This document shows, in pieces, positions 17,834 through 27,022 of a DNA stretch of 64,000 nucleotides. The notes under the pieces are model-generated. The model saw only the letters and a program-made list of their open reading frames with translations. It had not been told where the DNA came from and ran no database searches. The first letter of the stretch is position 1. Each line of letters starts with the position of its first letter. Made by a program: the position numbers and the translations under genes. This DNA is from Arthrobacter sp. StoSoilA2 (GTDB lineage: Bacteria > Actinomycetota > Actinomycetes > Actinomycetales > Micrococcaceae), in NCBI RefSeq assembly GCF_019977195.1, contig NZ_AP024643.1:3906001-3970000 (forward strand), written 5' to 3'.

Positions 17834-18774
17834 GACGCTCCTCCTGCCAGGGCTGTGGTGATGGTCTTCGCATCGTGGCGGATGAGGTCCAAATACGTGG
17901 GAACAGGACCGTCTGCTTCTGATAACGAGTCCACGTAGAGTACGCCACCGAATTTGGCGCCGGTAGCACCGACGACTTGCCGCATGGGGGCGTCGGAGAC
18001 GGTGGATTCGCAGAACACGGCCGGCACCTGGTTGTCCTTGACGAATTCGATGGCCCGCGCGATCTGCTGGGGCGTGGCCTGCTGCTCAGCGTTCACGGCC
18101 CAGATGTAGACCTCTTTGAGTCCGGCATCCCGGGCCAGGTAGGAGAACGCACCTTCGCACGTCACCAGCGCCCGGTGGGCTTCGGGCAGAACGGAGAGCT
18201 TGGAGACCATCTCGTCCTGGACGGTCTGCAGTTTGGCGTTGTAGGCCTTGGCATTGGCTTCAAACTCGCCGGCATGGGCGGGGTCGAGCTTGGCGAAGGC
18301 CTTGGCCATGTTGTTGGCGTAGATCTGGACGTTGCTGGGGGACATCCATGCGTGCGGGTTTGGTTTGCCCTGGTAGAAGTCTTCTGCGATGGGCATGACC
18401 TTCACGCCGTCGCTCACCACAGCGTGGGGTACATCGAGTCCTTCCACGAATTGGGAGAACCATGCTTCAAGGTTCAGGCCGTTATCCAGGATGAGGTCGG
18501 CCTGGGCAGCCTTGCGGATGTCCCCGGGAGTCGGCTCATAGCCGTGGATTTCGGCCCCGGCCTTGGTGATGGATTCCACGCGGAGCTTGTCACCGGCGAC
18601 GTTTTTGGCGACGTCGGCCAAAACGGTAAACGTGGTCAGGACAACGGGTTTGTCGTCACCTCCGGCGGAGGAATTTCCTCCGCAGGCGGACACCCCGAGC
18701 ACCAGAGCGGATGCGGTCAGTAAGGCGGCGAATCGGCGGACAACTTTGGCGCGCCGAAACGGAAAGTTAGGCAT
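17830..18774 (-). CDS. Metal ABC transporter substrate-binding lipoprotein (cluster A-I)
   Basis: A 314-residue lipoprotein: basic N-terminus (FRRAKVVRRF), hydrophobic core and lipobox LGVSAC. The mature protein has metal ligands typical of ZnuA/PsaA-like proteins: His in AEIHGYEPTP, His in KPNPHAWMSP, Glu in VFCESTVSD and an Asp near the C-terminus. It lacks the His-rich loop of ZnuA, so Mn2+ or Fe2+ is at least as likely as Zn2+. I use the ATG at 18774 because a longer open frame runs antisense through the divergent CPBP gene. The 51-bp gap to that gene should hold both promoters; I see no clear Zur or MntR box there. Confidence 0.9.
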   Translation of the reverse strand: MPNFPFRRAKVVRRFAALLTASALVLGVSACGGNSSAGGDDKPVVLTTFTVLADVAKNVAGDKLRVESITKAGAEIHGYEPTPGDIRKAAQADLILDNGLNLEAWFSQFVEGLDVPHAVVSDGVKVMPIAEDFYQGKPNPHAWMSPSNVQIYANNMAKAFAKLDPAHAGEFEANAKAYNAKLQTVQDEMVSKLSVLPEAHRALVTCEGAFSYLARDAGLKEVYIWAVNAEQQATPQQIARAIEFVKDNQVPAVFCESTVSDAPMRQVVGATGAKFGGVLYVDSLSEADGPVPTYLDLIRHDAKTITTALAGGAS

Positions 18775-18825
18775 ACCGAAAAGTGTAGCGAAGCGGGGGC
18801 CACCCAGCAAAGATAGTCTGGTCAT

Positions 18826-19557
18826 ATGGGCACCATTTCGATGGGGGCGAGGCTTTACCGGTTCAATGCCCTGGACGCAGTCGCCGTGGCCGCCTACGTG
18901 GGGTTCACGGTCTACTTCACTTTTGCGGGCGAATCCGTGGAGCGAATGATGCTCCGGCTTTTTTCCGACCCCGCCACGGCTTCCTATGCCGTCAACGCGG
19001 TCTTCTATGCTGCCGTCGGGGTCTTTGCCTTGGCGTCCGCCTGGCGCATTGTTGGCCGCGACATCAAGATCCTGGGCACCCGTCCCTGGTTCACCCTTGG
19101 CATGGTCCCCCTTGCGGTGGTGGTCATGCTGATCGTCACGGCAATTCTGGTTGCGGCGCTCGGTACGGCGCAGACCTCCGAAAACCAGTTGGGCATCCAA
19201 GGCCTGCTTCAGCGTGTGCCGGCCTGGCTCATGGTGCCGCTGCTGGTGGTCCTGGGGCCGTTCGTCGAGGAGTACCTGTTCCGGCACCTACTCATCGGCA
19301 AATTGTCGCAGCACGTGAACATTTGGATCTGCTGCGCGATTTCGGTAGGCGTTTTCGCGTCGATCCATGTTGTGGGCCGGGAAGGGCTGGCGTTGTCGGC
19401 CCTTGCGCCTTATCTCGGCATGGCCCTGGTGCTGGTGGCGGTCTACGTGTGGACGGGAAAGAACCTGATGTTCTCCTACTTCGTCCATGCGGCCAAGAAC
19501 CTCCTGGCCGTGGTTCTCATTTATGCGATCCCGCCGGACTTCCTCCCCACCGGGTAA
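18826..19557 (+). CDS. CPBP family intramembrane metalloprotease
   Basis: A 243-residue membrane protein with about six to seven helices. The catalytic signature of the CPBP (CAAX/Abi) family is present: E148-E149-x3-R153 (VEEYLFR) in one helix and H181 (FASIHVV) in a later one. The final conserved motif reads FVHAAKN. These enzymes cleave peptides within the membrane; in Gram-positive bacteria some handle bacteriocin self-immunity or protein processing. The target is unknown. It is divergent from the metal importer and is followed 71 bp later by menB. Confidence 0.88.
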   Translation: MGTISMGARLYRFNALDAVAVAAYVGFTVYFTFAGESVERMMLRLFSDPATASYAVNAVFYAAVGVFALASAWRIVGRDIKILGTRPWFTLGMVPLAVVVMLIVTAILVAALGTAQTSENQLGIQGLLQRVPAWLMVPLLVVLGPFVEEYLFRHLLIGKLSQHVNIWICCAISVGVFASIHVVGREGLALSALAPYLGMALVLVAVYVWTGKNLMFSYFVHAAKNLLAVVLIYAIPPDFLPTG

Positions 19558-19628
19558 CAGAGGCATGCCAAGGCCTGCATCAGGGCCGCGAGTTCTGCAT
19601 CAGCCGAGGCCATTACTAGACTCGGACT

Positions 19629-20579
19629 GTGAACAACCAACTCCCTGCCAAGGTTTCCGACATCTTTGACCCCTCACGCTGGCGCACCGTTTCCGGCTTC
19701 GACGACTTCAAGGACATGACGTACCACCGGCAAGTTGAGCGTTCCAGCGACGGCACGATCAAGGACCTCCCCACTGTACGTATCGCCTTCAACCGCCCCG
19801 AGGTCCGCAACGCCTTCCGTCCGGGCACTGTGGACGAGCTTTACCGGGCCATGGACCACGCGCGCATGTCTCCTGACGTTGCCACCGTGCTGCTCACGGG
19901 CAACGGACCGTCGGAAAAGGACGGCGGGCACTCGTTCTGTTCTGGCGGCGACCAGCGGATCCGTGGCCGGGACGGCTACCGCTACGCCCAAGGAGACACC
20001 CAGGAAACCATCGATCCCGCACGCGCCGGACGCCTCCACATCCTGGAAGTCCAGCGGCTCATGCGGACCATGCCCAAGGTGGTCATCGCCGTCGTCAACG
20101 GTTGGGCAGCCGGCGGCGGTCATTCCCTCCACGTGGTCAGCGATCTCACTATCGCCTCCCGCGAACACGGCAAGTTCAAGCAGACTGACGCCACCGTGGG
20201 AAGTTTCGACGCCGGATACGGCTCTGCGCTGCTGGCCCGCCAGATAGGGCAGAAAGCCGCGCGGGAGATCTTCTTCCTGGCCCGCGAATACTCCGCCGAG
20301 GACATGGTCCGGATGGGAGCCGTGAACGAGGCCGTGGACCACGCGCGGCTGGAGGAGGTCGCACTGGAGTACGCGGCTGATATCGCCCGCCAATCCCCCC
20401 AGGCCATCCGCATGCTGAAGTTCGCCTTCAACCTGGCCGATGACGGCCTGGCCGGGCAGCAGGTCTTCGCCGGTGAAGCCACACGGCTGGCCTACATGAC
20501 GGACGAGGCCGTGGAGGGCAAGGAAGCCTTCCTCCAGAAACGCGACCCCGACTGGTCCAACTTCCCCTACTACTTCTAG
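19629..20579 (+). CDS. menB: 1,4-dihydroxy-2-naphthoyl-CoA synthase MenB
   Basis: A 316-residue crotonase-fold enzyme starting at GTG. Diagnostic MenB text includes FRPGTVDELYRAMDHAR, HSFCSGGDQRIRGRDGY, VNGWAAGGGHSLHVVSDLT and TVGSFDAGYGSALLARQIG, with the Asp of SFDAGYG matching the catalytic one. It closes the second ring of menaquinone from o-succinylbenzoyl-CoA. It is first in a menB-menE-menA run, 9 bp before menE. The N-terminal 40 residues are longer than in E. coli MenB, as is common in actinobacteria. Confidence 0.95.
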   Translation: MNNQLPAKVSDIFDPSRWRTVSGFDDFKDMTYHRQVERSSDGTIKDLPTVRIAFNRPEVRNAFRPGTVDELYRAMDHARMSPDVATVLLTGNGPSEKDGGHSFCSGGDQRIRGRDGYRYAQGDTQETIDPARAGRLHILEVQRLMRTMPKVVIAVVNGWAAGGGHSLHVVSDLTIASREHGKFKQTDATVGSFDAGYGSALLARQIGQKAAREIFFLAREYSAEDMVRMGAVNEAVDHARLEEVALEYAADIARQSPQAIRMLKFAFNLADDGLAGQQVFAGEATRLAYMTDEAVEGKEAFLQKRDPDWSNFPYYF

Positions 20580-20588
20580 GACTCCCCT

Positions 20589-21728
20589 GTGGACATCGAT
20601 CCCGTACTCAAAGCACTGGCTGCTGCCCTGCATGGCGAGGGTCCCGCCGTCGAAATCGTGGTTCACGAGGACGGGCGGCCGGAAGCCGTTCCGGTAGAGA
20701 CCGGCGTGGAAGAGGCCGCGGTGGTGGTGCGGACCTCCGGCTCCACCGGGACACCGAAGGCCACCGTCCTTACTGTGGATGCCCTGGCGGCCTCCTCCGT
20801 GGCCACGGCCATGGCATTGCGCGGCGAAGGCCAATGGCTGCTGGCACTGCCCTTGCAGTATGTGGCCGGCGTCCAGGTCCTGGTCCGCTCGCTCTACGCA
20901 GGCACGCGGCCCTGGGTGATGGACCAGTCGAACGGCTTCACGCCCGAGGCATTCACCGCTGCGGCGGGGGAACTGACGGACAAGATCCGCTTTACGTCGC
21001 TGGTCCCCACCCAGCTGCAGCGGCTCCTGGACTCCCCCGCACCGGAAACCCTTGCCGTGCTGCGCCGCTTCAATGCCATCCTGCTGGGCGGCGCGCCCGC
21101 TTCGGCTGAACTCCTTTCCGCCGCCCATGCCGAGGGCCTCAAGGTGGTGACCACCTACGGATCAGCCGAGACGTGCGGCGGGTGCGTGTACGACGGCGAG
21201 CCGCTGGACGGCGTCGAGGTCCGCATCGGCGAGGGCGAACTGGAAGGCCGCATCCTGCTGGGCGGCGACACCGTGGCGGCGGGCTACCTTGACGCCCCGC
21301 GGGCCACAAAGGCCGCGTTCCTCGAGGAAGACGGCGTGCGTTGGTTCGTCACGGGCGACCTCGGCGAAGTTGCCGGTGACGGCAAGCTCACTGTCCTGGG
21401 CCGCGCCGACGACGTCATCATCAGCGGCGGCGTCAAGGCCTCTGCCGGGTATATCCAAAGCAAACTGGAAGAGCTCGACGGCGTCACTGCGGCTTTCGTC
21501 GCGGGCGTACCGTCGCGAGAATGGGGCCAGGCCGTGGCAGCCTACGTGGCCATGTCCGACCCCTCGCCGGAAGGGCTTAAGGGCTTCACGGCCCGCCGCG
21601 AAGCAGCATTGGGAGTTCTGGCCCCCAAGACTGTGGTCGCCAGGAAGGAATTGCTGATGCTGCCCAACGGAAAACCGGACCGGCTGGCCATGATCGAACA
21701 GCTTTCCGCCGTGCATCAGGGACAATAG
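20589..21728 (+). CDS. menE: o-Succinylbenzoate-CoA ligase MenE
   Basis: A 379-residue AMP-binding enzyme, GTG start, 9 bp after menB. The P-loop reads VVVRTSGSTGTPKATVLT (~45-62); further adenylation motifs are TYGSAETCGGCVYDG, WFVTGDLGE and the final lysine in LPNGKPDRLAM. It activates o-succinylbenzoate with ATP and CoA, giving the substrate of MenB. It is shorter than E. coli MenE because the N-terminal part of the adenylation fold is reduced, a normal state in actinobacterial MenE. Confidence 0.93.
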   Translation: MDIDPVLKALAAALHGEGPAVEIVVHEDGRPEAVPVETGVEEAAVVVRTSGSTGTPKATVLTVDALAASSVATAMALRGEGQWLLALPLQYVAGVQVLVRSLYAGTRPWVMDQSNGFTPEAFTAAAGELTDKIRFTSLVPTQLQRLLDSPAPETLAVLRRFNAILLGGAPASAELLSAAHAEGLKVVTTYGSAETCGGCVYDGEPLDGVEVRIGEGELEGRILLGGDTVAAGYLDAPRATKAAFLEEDGVRWFVTGDLGEVAGDGKLTVLGRADDVIISGGVKASAGYIQSKLEELDGVTAAFVAGVPSREWGQAVAAYVAMSDPSPEGLKGFTARREAALGVLAPKTVVARKELLMLPNGKPDRLAMIEQLSAVHQGQ

Positions 21729-21788
21729 ACACGTTCTGCCCTCATGACTCCGACCAAAGATCAACGCGAAATACACGAGGTACTACAC

Positions 21789-22670
21789 GTGGCGACAGCT
21801 GCACAATGGATTCAAGGAGCCCGGCTCCGCACACTGCCCGCGGCAATCGCGCCCGTACTGATCGGTTCGGCAGCGGCGTACGAGCTCCATGCTTTCCGGC
21901 TGCCGAATGCGATCCTGGCGGCGCTCGTGGCGCTCCTCCTCCAAGTAGGTGTCAATTACGCCAATGACTACTCGGACGGCATCCGCGGGACGGACGAGGA
22001 CCGGGTAGGGCCGCTGCGCCTGGTTGGTTCAAGGCTCGCCAAGCCCGAGCAAGTGAAGTGGGCGGCCTTTGGACTGTTCGGCGCGGCCATGGTGTGCGGG
22101 CTGATCCTGGTCATCATCACCCAGACCTGGTGGCTGATCCTGGTGGGCCTCGGTTGCGTCCTGGCGGCCTGGGGCTACACGGGCGGCAAAAACCCCTACG
22201 GCTACCTTGGCTTGGGCGACGTCTTCGTCTTCGTGTTCTTCGGACTGGTAGCAACGCTCGGCACAACCTACACCCAGGCCGGACAGGTCAGCCTTGCAGC
22301 AGTCATCGGCGCGATCGGCACTGGACTCATCGCCTGCGCCCTGCTCATGGCCAACAACGTCCGGGATATTCCCACAGACACAGCGGCAGGCAAACGCACC
22401 CTGGCCGTGCGTCTTGGAGACAGGCACGCCCGCGAGAGCTACGTATTGATGCTGGCCGTCGCCATCCTGCTGGTGATTGTGCTGGCACCCACCAAGCCGT
22501 GGATGTTGATCGTTCTCCTGCTGATCCCCGCCTGCCTGATGCCCGCCTGGCTCATGGTCAACGGCAAGAAGCGCAAGAGCCTCATTCCCGTGCTCAAGCA
22601 GACCGGACTGATCAACCTCGGCTACAGCCTGCTGTTCTCGCTGGGGCTGATCCTGAGCCGGGGCTTCTGA
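21789..22670 (+). CDS. menA: 1,4-dihydroxy-2-naphthoate polyprenyltransferase MenA
   Basis: A 293-residue membrane protein of the UbiA family with eight to nine helices. The two Asp-rich substrate motifs are present: NYANDYSDGIRGTDEDR (first) and NNVRDIPTDTAAGKRTLAV (second). It attaches the polyprenyl chain to dihydroxynaphthoate, giving demethylmenaquinone. I prefer the GTG at 21789, because GAGG lies about nine bases before it and the protein then begins ATAAQWIQGARLRTLPA as in its relatives. An ATG at 21744 is in frame but lacks a ribosome site. Confidence 0.93.
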   Translation: MATAAQWIQGARLRTLPAAIAPVLIGSAAAYELHAFRLPNAILAALVALLLQVGVNYANDYSDGIRGTDEDRVGPLRLVGSRLAKPEQVKWAAFGLFGAAMVCGLILVIITQTWWLILVGLGCVLAAWGYTGGKNPYGYLGLGDVFVFVFFGLVATLGTTYTQAGQVSLAAVIGAIGTGLIACALLMANNVRDIPTDTAAGKRTLAVRLGDRHARESYVLMLAVAILLVIVLAPTKPWMLIVLLLIPACLMPAWLMVNGKKRKSLIPVLKQTGLINLGYSLLFSLGLILSRGF

Positions 22671-22694
22671 GCTTCTGAGCTTCTGTAACGAAAG

Positions 22695-23003
22695 CTACTT
22701 GGAACCCGGGCGTTTGTCGTTGTTGACGGCAATGTCCGGGTTCTGCTCCACCAGGCCATCCTCCGCCTCGGCGTCCTCAACTTCACCAGCGGTGCGAATG
22801 GGCTTGGCCCGGCCGGAAATACGGTCCCGGATGGCCGCAGTGGCGGCGTCGCGCTGTTTCTGGAAGAAGAGGTAACTGATGGCGAACGCGATCAGCCCCG
22901 CGAAGACCACCGCCAGGATCCAGCCCACCTGCAAAAGGGCGAACAGGATGAACAGCGGCACGAACAGCGCCAAACGGATGAGGGAATACTTCAGGAAAGC
23001 CAC
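22695..23003 (-). CDS. DUF4229 domain membrane protein
   Basis: A 102-residue protein with two hydrophobic helices (LIRLALFVPLFILFALL and ILAVVFAGLIAFAISYLFF) followed by a charged cytoplasmic tail rich in Glu and Asp. This matches the actinobacterial DUF4229 family, which is usually found next to menA, as here. No function is known. It converges on menA across 24 bp. Confidence 0.85.
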   Translation of the reverse strand: MAFLKYSLIRLALFVPLFILFALLQVGWILAVVFAGLIAFAISYLFFQKQRDAATAAIRDRISGRAKPIRTAGEVEDAEAEDGLVEQNPDIAVNNDKRPGSK

Positions 23004-23093
23004 TATCCAAGTTTAGCCGCCCGGATGGTTGCACTCTGATCACAGCCGGAGCCGGGCGTCCAGTGAATGCCTTCCGGCGACTAGACTTGGTGC

Positions 23094-23537
23094 ATGCTCC
23101 GGGTTGTTGGCGTCGTCGTCGTCCTTGTTATCTTCGTCTACGCCCTCGTGGACGTGATACGTACCGATGGCAGATACACACGCGGCATCTCCAAGCCCGC
23201 CTGGATCGTGGTCATGATCGTCCTGCCCCTCCTGGGTGCAGTCCTCTGGTTCATCTTCGGCAGGCCCTACGGCAAGCCCTCGGCGCAGCCCATCCGCCGC
23301 CACCCCACCGCCCCGGATGACGATCCCGAGTTCCTCCGCAACCTCGAAACCCGCCGCCGGAACACCGCCGAAGAAGAGCGCCTCAAGAAGCTCAAGGCAG
23401 AGCTGGAAGCCAAAGAGCGAAAGCTCAATGGTACTGATGGCCAGGAGGGCAGCCAGGGCAATAAAGCCCCCGGGTACAAGTCCGGCGATGCCAAACGCGG
23501 CGAGCCGGATACCCATGGCACCGACGAACTGAAGTAG
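23094..23537 (+). CDS. PLDc_N domain membrane protein
   Basis: A 147-residue protein. Two membrane helices (VVGVVVVLVIFVYALVDV and AWIVVMIVLPLLGAVLWFIFG) enclose the short linker RTDGRYTRGISKP and are followed by GRPYG, the layout of the phospholipase-D N-terminal (PLDc_N) domain. The rest is a charged tail with a short coiled-coil stretch (RRRNTAEEERLKKLKAELEAKERK). No phospholipase catalytic domain follows, so it is a stand-alone membrane anchor of unknown role. It sits 5 bp before the next membrane gene and is likely co-transcribed with it. Confidence 0.82.
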   Translation: MLRVVGVVVVLVIFVYALVDVIRTDGRYTRGISKPAWIVVMIVLPLLGAVLWFIFGRPYGKPSAQPIRRHPTAPDDDPEFLRNLETRRRNTAEEERLKKLKAELEAKERKLNGTDGQEGSQGNKAPGYKSGDAKRGEPDTHGTDELK

Positions 23538-23542
23538 GGAAC

Positions 23543-24205
23543 ATGGCCCGGCAAGCTGATGGATCACGGCAGTCTTCTACTACCGCGTCACCCATCGGCG
23601 GGCCACCACCGTCCACGCCGCAGGCCAGCTCCGGCGTTTCCCTGTCTCCTCCCCCACCCGGCGCGCCTACCCCGCCCGGCTCTTCTACCGCACCCGTCGA
23701 AACCGCACCCGGCGACGCCGTCGTGCGGCCACCAGGCCCGGCGCTGCTGTCCAGGTGGTTGTGGGTAGCCAGCTTTGCCGCAGGAACCGCAGTAGTCGTC
23801 ACCAGTTTCCTTGCCCGCGATTCGCACCTGGATCGTCTCCAGGACGTTATCGCGGGAAAGCTCCCCGACGGCGACGCCCAGGCAATCGAGGGAGCAACCG
23901 CCGTCGTGTTCCTGGGAAGCCTGGCCATGCTTGCGCTGGTGGTCGCGATGGAAGCGGTCCTGCTGGCTGTGGCCTTCAAACGCCGCAGCTGGGCGCGCTG
24001 GCTGCTGGCACCGGTGGCGCTCCTGCACGCCGTGGTCACAGTGATCACGGCCGATTTCGTCGTCGCGCCGGGAAGCGAAGGCATCCTGTCCACTGTGCTG
24101 CTTGCCGTGCAGTACGTCCTGGCTGCAGCAGGCCTGATCCTGTTGTTCCTGCCCTCCACCACGGCGTGGCTGATAAGCGGACGCCGGCGCGCGACGGAAA
24201 TCTAA
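23543..24205 (+). CDS. Unknown membrane protein with Pro/Ser-rich N-terminus
   Basis: A 220-residue protein. Residues 1-60 are a disordered Pro/Ser/Gly tail (SPPPPGAPTPPGSS). Four membrane helices follow (LLSRWLWVASFAAGTAVVV, AVVFLGSLAMLALVVAMEAV, WLLAPVALLHAVVTVI and VLLAVQYVLAAAGLILLFL) with an external loop after the first. I do not recognise the family. It lies between the PLDc_N protein and the cytochrome c maturation operon, from which it is separated by convergent ends. Confidence 0.7.
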   Translation: MARQADGSRQSSTTASPIGGPPPSTPQASSGVSLSPPPPGAPTPPGSSTAPVETAPGDAVVRPPGPALLSRWLWVASFAAGTAVVVTSFLARDSHLDRLQDVIAGKLPDGDAQAIEGATAVVFLGSLAMLALVVAMEAVLLAVAFKRRSWARWLLAPVALLHAVVTVITADFVVAPGSEGILSTVLLAVQYVLAAAGLILLFLPSTTAWLISGRRRATEI

Positions 24206-24236
24206 GGCGTTCCGCGGCTTAGAGCCCGAGCACGGC

Positions 24237-25304
24237 TTAGAGCCCGGAGTACGAGTGCAGGCCGTTGAAGACGGTGTTCACCAGTGTGAAGTTGATGATC
24301 ACGCAGGCGTAGCCAACGATCGACAACCACGCTGCGCGGGTTCCAGTCCAACCACGGGTAGCCCGGGCGTGAAGGTATCCGGCGTAGACCACCCAAATGA
24401 CGAACGTCCACACTTCCTTGGGGTCCCAGCCCCAGAACCTGCCCCAGGCCTTCTCAGCCCAGATGGCACCGAACATGAGGGTGAACGTCCAGCCGATGAA
24501 GGCGATCGCGTTGATGCGGTAGGACAGGTTTTCCAGGCTCAGCGCGTTCGGAACCACCCGCATGAAGCCAAGATTGTCCGCCCGGCCGGCGGCCAGGTTC
24601 TTCTGCCGGTACGACTGAACCAACTGCAGCGCGGACATGGCGAAGGTCAAAGTAAACAGGGCCGAGGAGAGGACCGCGATGGAGACGTGGATGATCAGCC
24701 AGTAACTCTGCAGGGCCGGGACCAGGTGGCCCACCGGCGTCCAGAACGATACCGAAGCAGCCACCAGCATGATGATGGCCAGGCCGATGACGAACGTACC
24801 CAGGAACCGCAGGTCACGGCGGATGAGCACGATCAGGAAGACTGCCACGGCGACGAATGCACCGGTGGTGAGGAATTCGTACATGTTGCCCCACGGCACC
24901 CGGCCTGCGCCCAGTGCACGGGTCACAACGCCCGCACCATGAATGAGTACGCCCAGTACTGTAAGTGCCACAGCCACCCGGGCAGGCACACGCCGTTCGG
25001 CTGAGTACTTCATGTCACCGGCCGCTGTGCCACCCTCGATGGTGAGGCCCGACGTCGGACGCTCGGCACGGCCAGCCGGCCCACCGGCGTCGGTCCCTCC
25101 CAAGCGTCCGCTGGCGCGACCAGCGGCCACCGCCACCTTCTCTGAAGGAGAGCTGGCGGCAGCCTTCAAGTCGATTGCACGCAGCGCCTTGCTGCTCTTG
25201 GCCAGGTCCCAGGCAAACGCGATAAACGCCACGGTGTACGTGCCGGCGGCCAGCAGCATGAACAGCTCGCTGTACTGGCCCAGGGTTTCGTTGATGACGG
25301 GCAT
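24237..25304 (-). CDS. ccsB: c-type cytochrome biogenesis protein CcsB (ResC)
   Basis: A 355-residue membrane protein. The heme-handling WWD-type motif reads FWGWDPKEVWTFVIW near residue 295, with conserved His residues in flanking helices (HLVPALQSYWLIIHVSIAV). With ResB it forms the System II synthetase that exports heme and attaches it to apocytochrome c. Residues 45-105 are a long hydrophilic insert (FSEGELAAA, GGTDAGGPAGRAER when read from the coding strand) before the second helix, which is typical for actinobacteria. Its start overlaps the ResB stop (TAATG). Confidence 0.92.
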   Translation of the reverse strand: MPVINETLGQYSELFMLLAAGTYTVAFIAFAWDLAKSSKALRAIDLKAAASSPSEKVAVAAGRASGRLGGTDAGGPAGRAERPTSGLTIEGGTAAGDMKYSAERRVPARVAVALTVLGVLIHGAGVVTRALGAGRVPWGNMYEFLTTGAFVAVAVFLIVLIRRDLRFLGTFVIGLAIIMLVAASVSFWTPVGHLVPALQSYWLIIHVSIAVLSSALFTLTFAMSALQLVQSYRQKNLAAGRADNLGFMRVVPNALSLENLSYRINAIAFIGWTFTLMFGAIWAEKAWGRFWGWDPKEVWTFVIWVVYAGYLHARATRGWTGTRAAWLSIVGYACVIINFTLVNTVFNGLHSYSGL

Positions 25305-27022
25305 TACTGGTCCTTCGAGGTTGGGGAAGAGACTGTGGGGGTTGCTGCCGGGTTGCCGGAGTCAGAGGAGATCTGCCATTCCCGGGTAAAGAGTTCGCGG
25401 AGGGCTGCTGCTTCGCCCGCGAGCCGGTGGTCTTCGCCTCGCGCCAGCAGGCCATATTCCACCATGGTGCGGCCGTCCTGGTGGGTTCCCGTGCGGACCC
25501 AGACACGGCGGCGGTTGACGTAGAGCGAAGTCACCAGGCCGGCAACGGCGAGTAGGCCGAAGATCAAGGCGTACAGCTGCCCGGGGTTGTGGTGGACGTC
25601 TACGCCGATGTACTTCTTGACGCCGTCGAAGCTGATGCTGCCTTTGCCGTCCGGCAGTGTTTTCGTCATTCCTGGGGCAAGCGTGATTCCGCCGGCTTCA
25701 AGTTTCCGGCCGTTGAGCTGCGTGAGGTCCCTGACGTCCAGCTCGAACACGTTCTGCGGCACGCCCTTGTCCAGGCCGAGGTCGCCGTAGTAGGAGTCAA
25801 GGCTCAACTGTGGGTTGAAGAGTTCAGGACTTGCGCTGAAGGAGATGCCCTCATCGGACTTGAAGGCCGTGGGCAGGAAGAAGCCTTGGAACGCCAGCTG
25901 GTCCGGTTTGCCGTCCGGCACCTTGATGACCACGGATGAGTAGTAGTTGTCGCCTTGGACCTTGGCTGTGACCGGCCCCTGGAACGCGATGTTGCCCTCG
26001 CCGTCGCGGACAGTCACTACGGGGGCGTAGCCGTTTCCCGTGAGGTACAGGCTGGTGCCGCCCAGTGTGATGGGGTCGTTGACCTTGAGGATTTCCTTCT
26101 TCGCCGGCGAATCCGGATTTTCCTTGGTGGTGACCTCAGCGGTGTAGTCGATGGGCTGGCCGATCTTCTTCGGCGATTCGCGATCGAAGGTGGCCTCGAA
26201 CTTGTCCAACCGAATGGAGTAGGGCTGGAGCCAACTGCTCTGGAAGTTGGTGCCCGGCGTGAATTGGTCGTAGCCCACCAAAGTATTGACGAACGTCTCG
26301 CCTTCTACCAGGATCCGCTGGCCGCTGTAGCCGAACAGGCCGCCGATAGCCACGGAAACCAGCACGCCGATCAGTGAAGTGTGGAAGACCAGGTTGCCGA
26401 CTTCCTTCAGGAAGCCGCGCTCGGCACCCAAGGACGGGAGGTCGCCGTCGACGTCCCTGACTTCCACGCGGTAGCCGCGCCTTTTGAGCAGTCCGGCGGC
26501 ATCGTTGATAGCCTTCGACGCCGGGATCCCGGCGTCGGCGGGCAGCGCCAAGGTGCCGTACTCCGGCAGTCGCGAAAGGCGCTTGGGGGTGCGCGGCGGC
26601 TGCGACTTCATCGCCTTGTAGTGGGCGATGGCCCGCGGGGTGACGCAACCGATCAGGGAGATGAACAGCAGGATGTAAATGGCCGAGAACCAGGCCGACG
26701 AGTACACGTCATAAAGCTGCAGGGCGTCGAGCAGCTGCCCGTAGGACGGGTTGTCCTTGATGTACTGGGTGACAACCGCGGGGTTTGCAGGGCGTTGCGG
26801 GAACAGGGACCCCGGCACCGCGCCCACAGCCAACAGGAGCAGCAGGAACAATGCCGTCCGCATGCTCGTCAGCTGGGTCCAAGCCCACCGAAGCATGCCC
26901 AGGATACCCAGGGAGGGCAGCGCGGCCTCGGACTTGGCCTGCTGGAGTTTTCCTTCCGCTGTCTTCGTGTTCGTGCTTTCAGCGGGTGGTGACTTCTTCT
27001 TGGCTTTCACGGACTCGCTCAT
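25304..27022 (-). CDS. resB: Cytochrome c biogenesis protein ResB
   Basis: A 572-residue protein. Three N-terminal helices (TALFLLLLLAVGAVPGSLFPQ, WFSAIYILLFISLIGCVTPRAIAHYK, VFHTSLIGVLVSVAIGGLFGY) precede a large external beta-rich domain and a final helix near residue 500 (LYALIFGLLAVAGLVTSLYV). This is the ResB/Ccs1 layout; the protein works with CcsB in heme attachment. The start ATG at 27022 overlaps the ccdA stop by one base. A longer open frame continues upstream only because it runs through ccdA in another frame. Confidence 0.92.
   Translation of the reverse strand: MSESVKAKKKSPPAESTNTKTAEGKLQQAKSEAALPSLGILGMLRWAWTQLTSMRTALFLLLLLAVGAVPGSLFPQRPANPAVVTQYIKDNPSYGQLLDALQLYDVYSSAWFSAIYILLFISLIGCVTPRAIAHYKAMKSQPPRTPKRLSRLPEYGTLALPADAGIPASKAINDAAGLLKRRGYRVEVRDVDGDLPSLGAERGFLKEVGNLVFHTSLIGVLVSVAIGGLFGYSGQRILVEGETFVNTLVGYDQFTPGTNFQSSWLQPYSIRLDKFEATFDRESPKKIGQPIDYTAEVTTKENPDSPAKKEILKVNDPITLGGTSLYLTGNGYAPVVTVRDGEGNIAFQGPVTAKVQGDNYYSSVVIKVPDGKPDQLAFQGFFLPTAFKSDEGISFSASPELFNPQLSLDSYYGDLGLDKGVPQNVFELDVRDLTQLNGRKLEAGGITLAPGMTKTLPDGKGSISFDGVKKYIGVDVHHNPGQLYALIFGLLAVAGLVTSLYVNRRRVWVRTGTHQDGRTMVEYGLLARGEDHRLAGEAAALRELFTREWQISSDSGNPAATPTVSSPTSKDQ

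Noticed and set aside
18775..19287. N-terminal extension of the metal-binding lipoprotein
   Set aside because: The extra residues are antisense to the CPBP protease gene, and a proper signal peptide begins at the ATG at 18774.
24215..24249. 18-bp tandem duplication around the ccsB stop as a regulatory element
   Set aside because: CGGCTTAGAGCCCG is repeated once with an 18-bp step, but it is short and lies only at the gene end; a chance slippage event explains it.
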